Positions 16,260 to 16,335 of a stretch of 16,335 nt of DNA are shown here, piece by piece (the first letter of the stretch is position 1; each line of letters opens with the position of its first letter). Origin of the DNA: Glomus cerebriforme. Its lineage: Eukaryota > Glomeromycota > Glomeromycetes > Glomerales > Glomeraceae. Position numbers and translations under genes: made by a program. The DNA lies in NCBI GenBank assembly GCA_003550305.1, contig QKYT01000220.1, forward strand, positions 1-16,335, in the 5' to 3' direction. The notes under the pieces were generated by a model that was not told the origin of the DNA, searched no databases, and saw only the letters and a list, made by a program, of their open reading frames with translations.

Positions 16260-16335
16260 TACTAATTTCGCATTTCTAGGTACGATAGATGTTGAGATAT
16301 TTGACAAATTGGTATTTTTTGTTTATTTTTTTACG

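Noticed and set aside
16225..16280. Helitron 3' end (hairpin followed by CTAG)
   Set aside because: The hairpin-to-CTAG distance and the base after CTAG do not fit the usual CTRR-T end, and no Rep/helicase sequence is seen.

Overview
This window is a very AT-rich (roughly four fifths A+T by eye), transposon-dense piece of a fungal nuclear genome. I infer an arbuscular mycorrhizal fungus, Rhizophagus or a close relative (Glomeromycota). The reasons are the base composition, short introns with GTAAGT/GTAAAT donors and TTTTAG acceptors, Asn/Asp/Lys-rich proteins, and the mix of hAT (BED finger), pogo/Tigger and Plavaka (KDZ) transposases, LINE remnants and a Myb/SANT-like gene. I found no intact conserved host gene. 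Almost every gene-like segment is a broken transposon-related gene whose homologous reading frame can still be followed through stops, frameshifts and introns.

Layout. 1-740: polypyrimidine minisatellite with a 20-bp period. 741-1867: AT-rich, with a short palindromic repeat (919-982) and a probable 390-bp miniature transposon (1413-1800). 1868-2470 (-): C-terminal remnant of a pogo/Tigger DDE transposase. 2950-4278 (+): 3' end of a LINE-like retroelement with AATAAA and an A12 tail. 4336-4460: 19-20-bp tandem repeat. 4636-7190 (-): almost full-length but dead hAT transposase, interrupted by a 242-bp non-autonomous element (5480-5721) with a perfect 8-bp target duplication. 7320-8460: spacer of minisatellites (51-bp and 66-bp units) between two divergent transposase genes, with a CCAAT-like motif on each side. 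8496-11921 (+): broken Plavaka transposase with a 219-bp TA-flanked miniature element in its first intron and nearly all of the ambiguous bases of the window. 12001-14455 (-): broken Myb/SANT-like gene with a glycine-rich tail, tail-to-tail with the Plavaka gene. Its first intron has received a 1485-bp hAT-like element (12887-14371). 14456-16335: no gene; a series of duplications, tandem repeats and hairpins.

The most unusual object is inside the 12887-14371 element: a tandem array with a 122-bp period in which each unit is laid out as a 48-nt mini-exon plus a roughly 74-nt intron. The intron has GTAAGT, a hairpin that exposes a CTAAC branch-site-like loop, a polypyrimidine tract and TAG. Each mini-exon is a multiple of three, so the units would splice to a 16-residue repeat peptide whichever units are used. 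The element is bounded by TARTGCTCTGAA inverted ends, inverted arrays of GATCTGA-type hexamers and a near-perfect 8-bp target duplication. Removing it restores a normal 90-nt host intron.

A second theme is decay. The in-frame stops in the transposase remnants, and those in the Myb gene, fall mostly at positions where W, Q or R is expected. This is what C-to-T/G-to-A change would produce. All family names come from motif recognition by eye; no database search was run.
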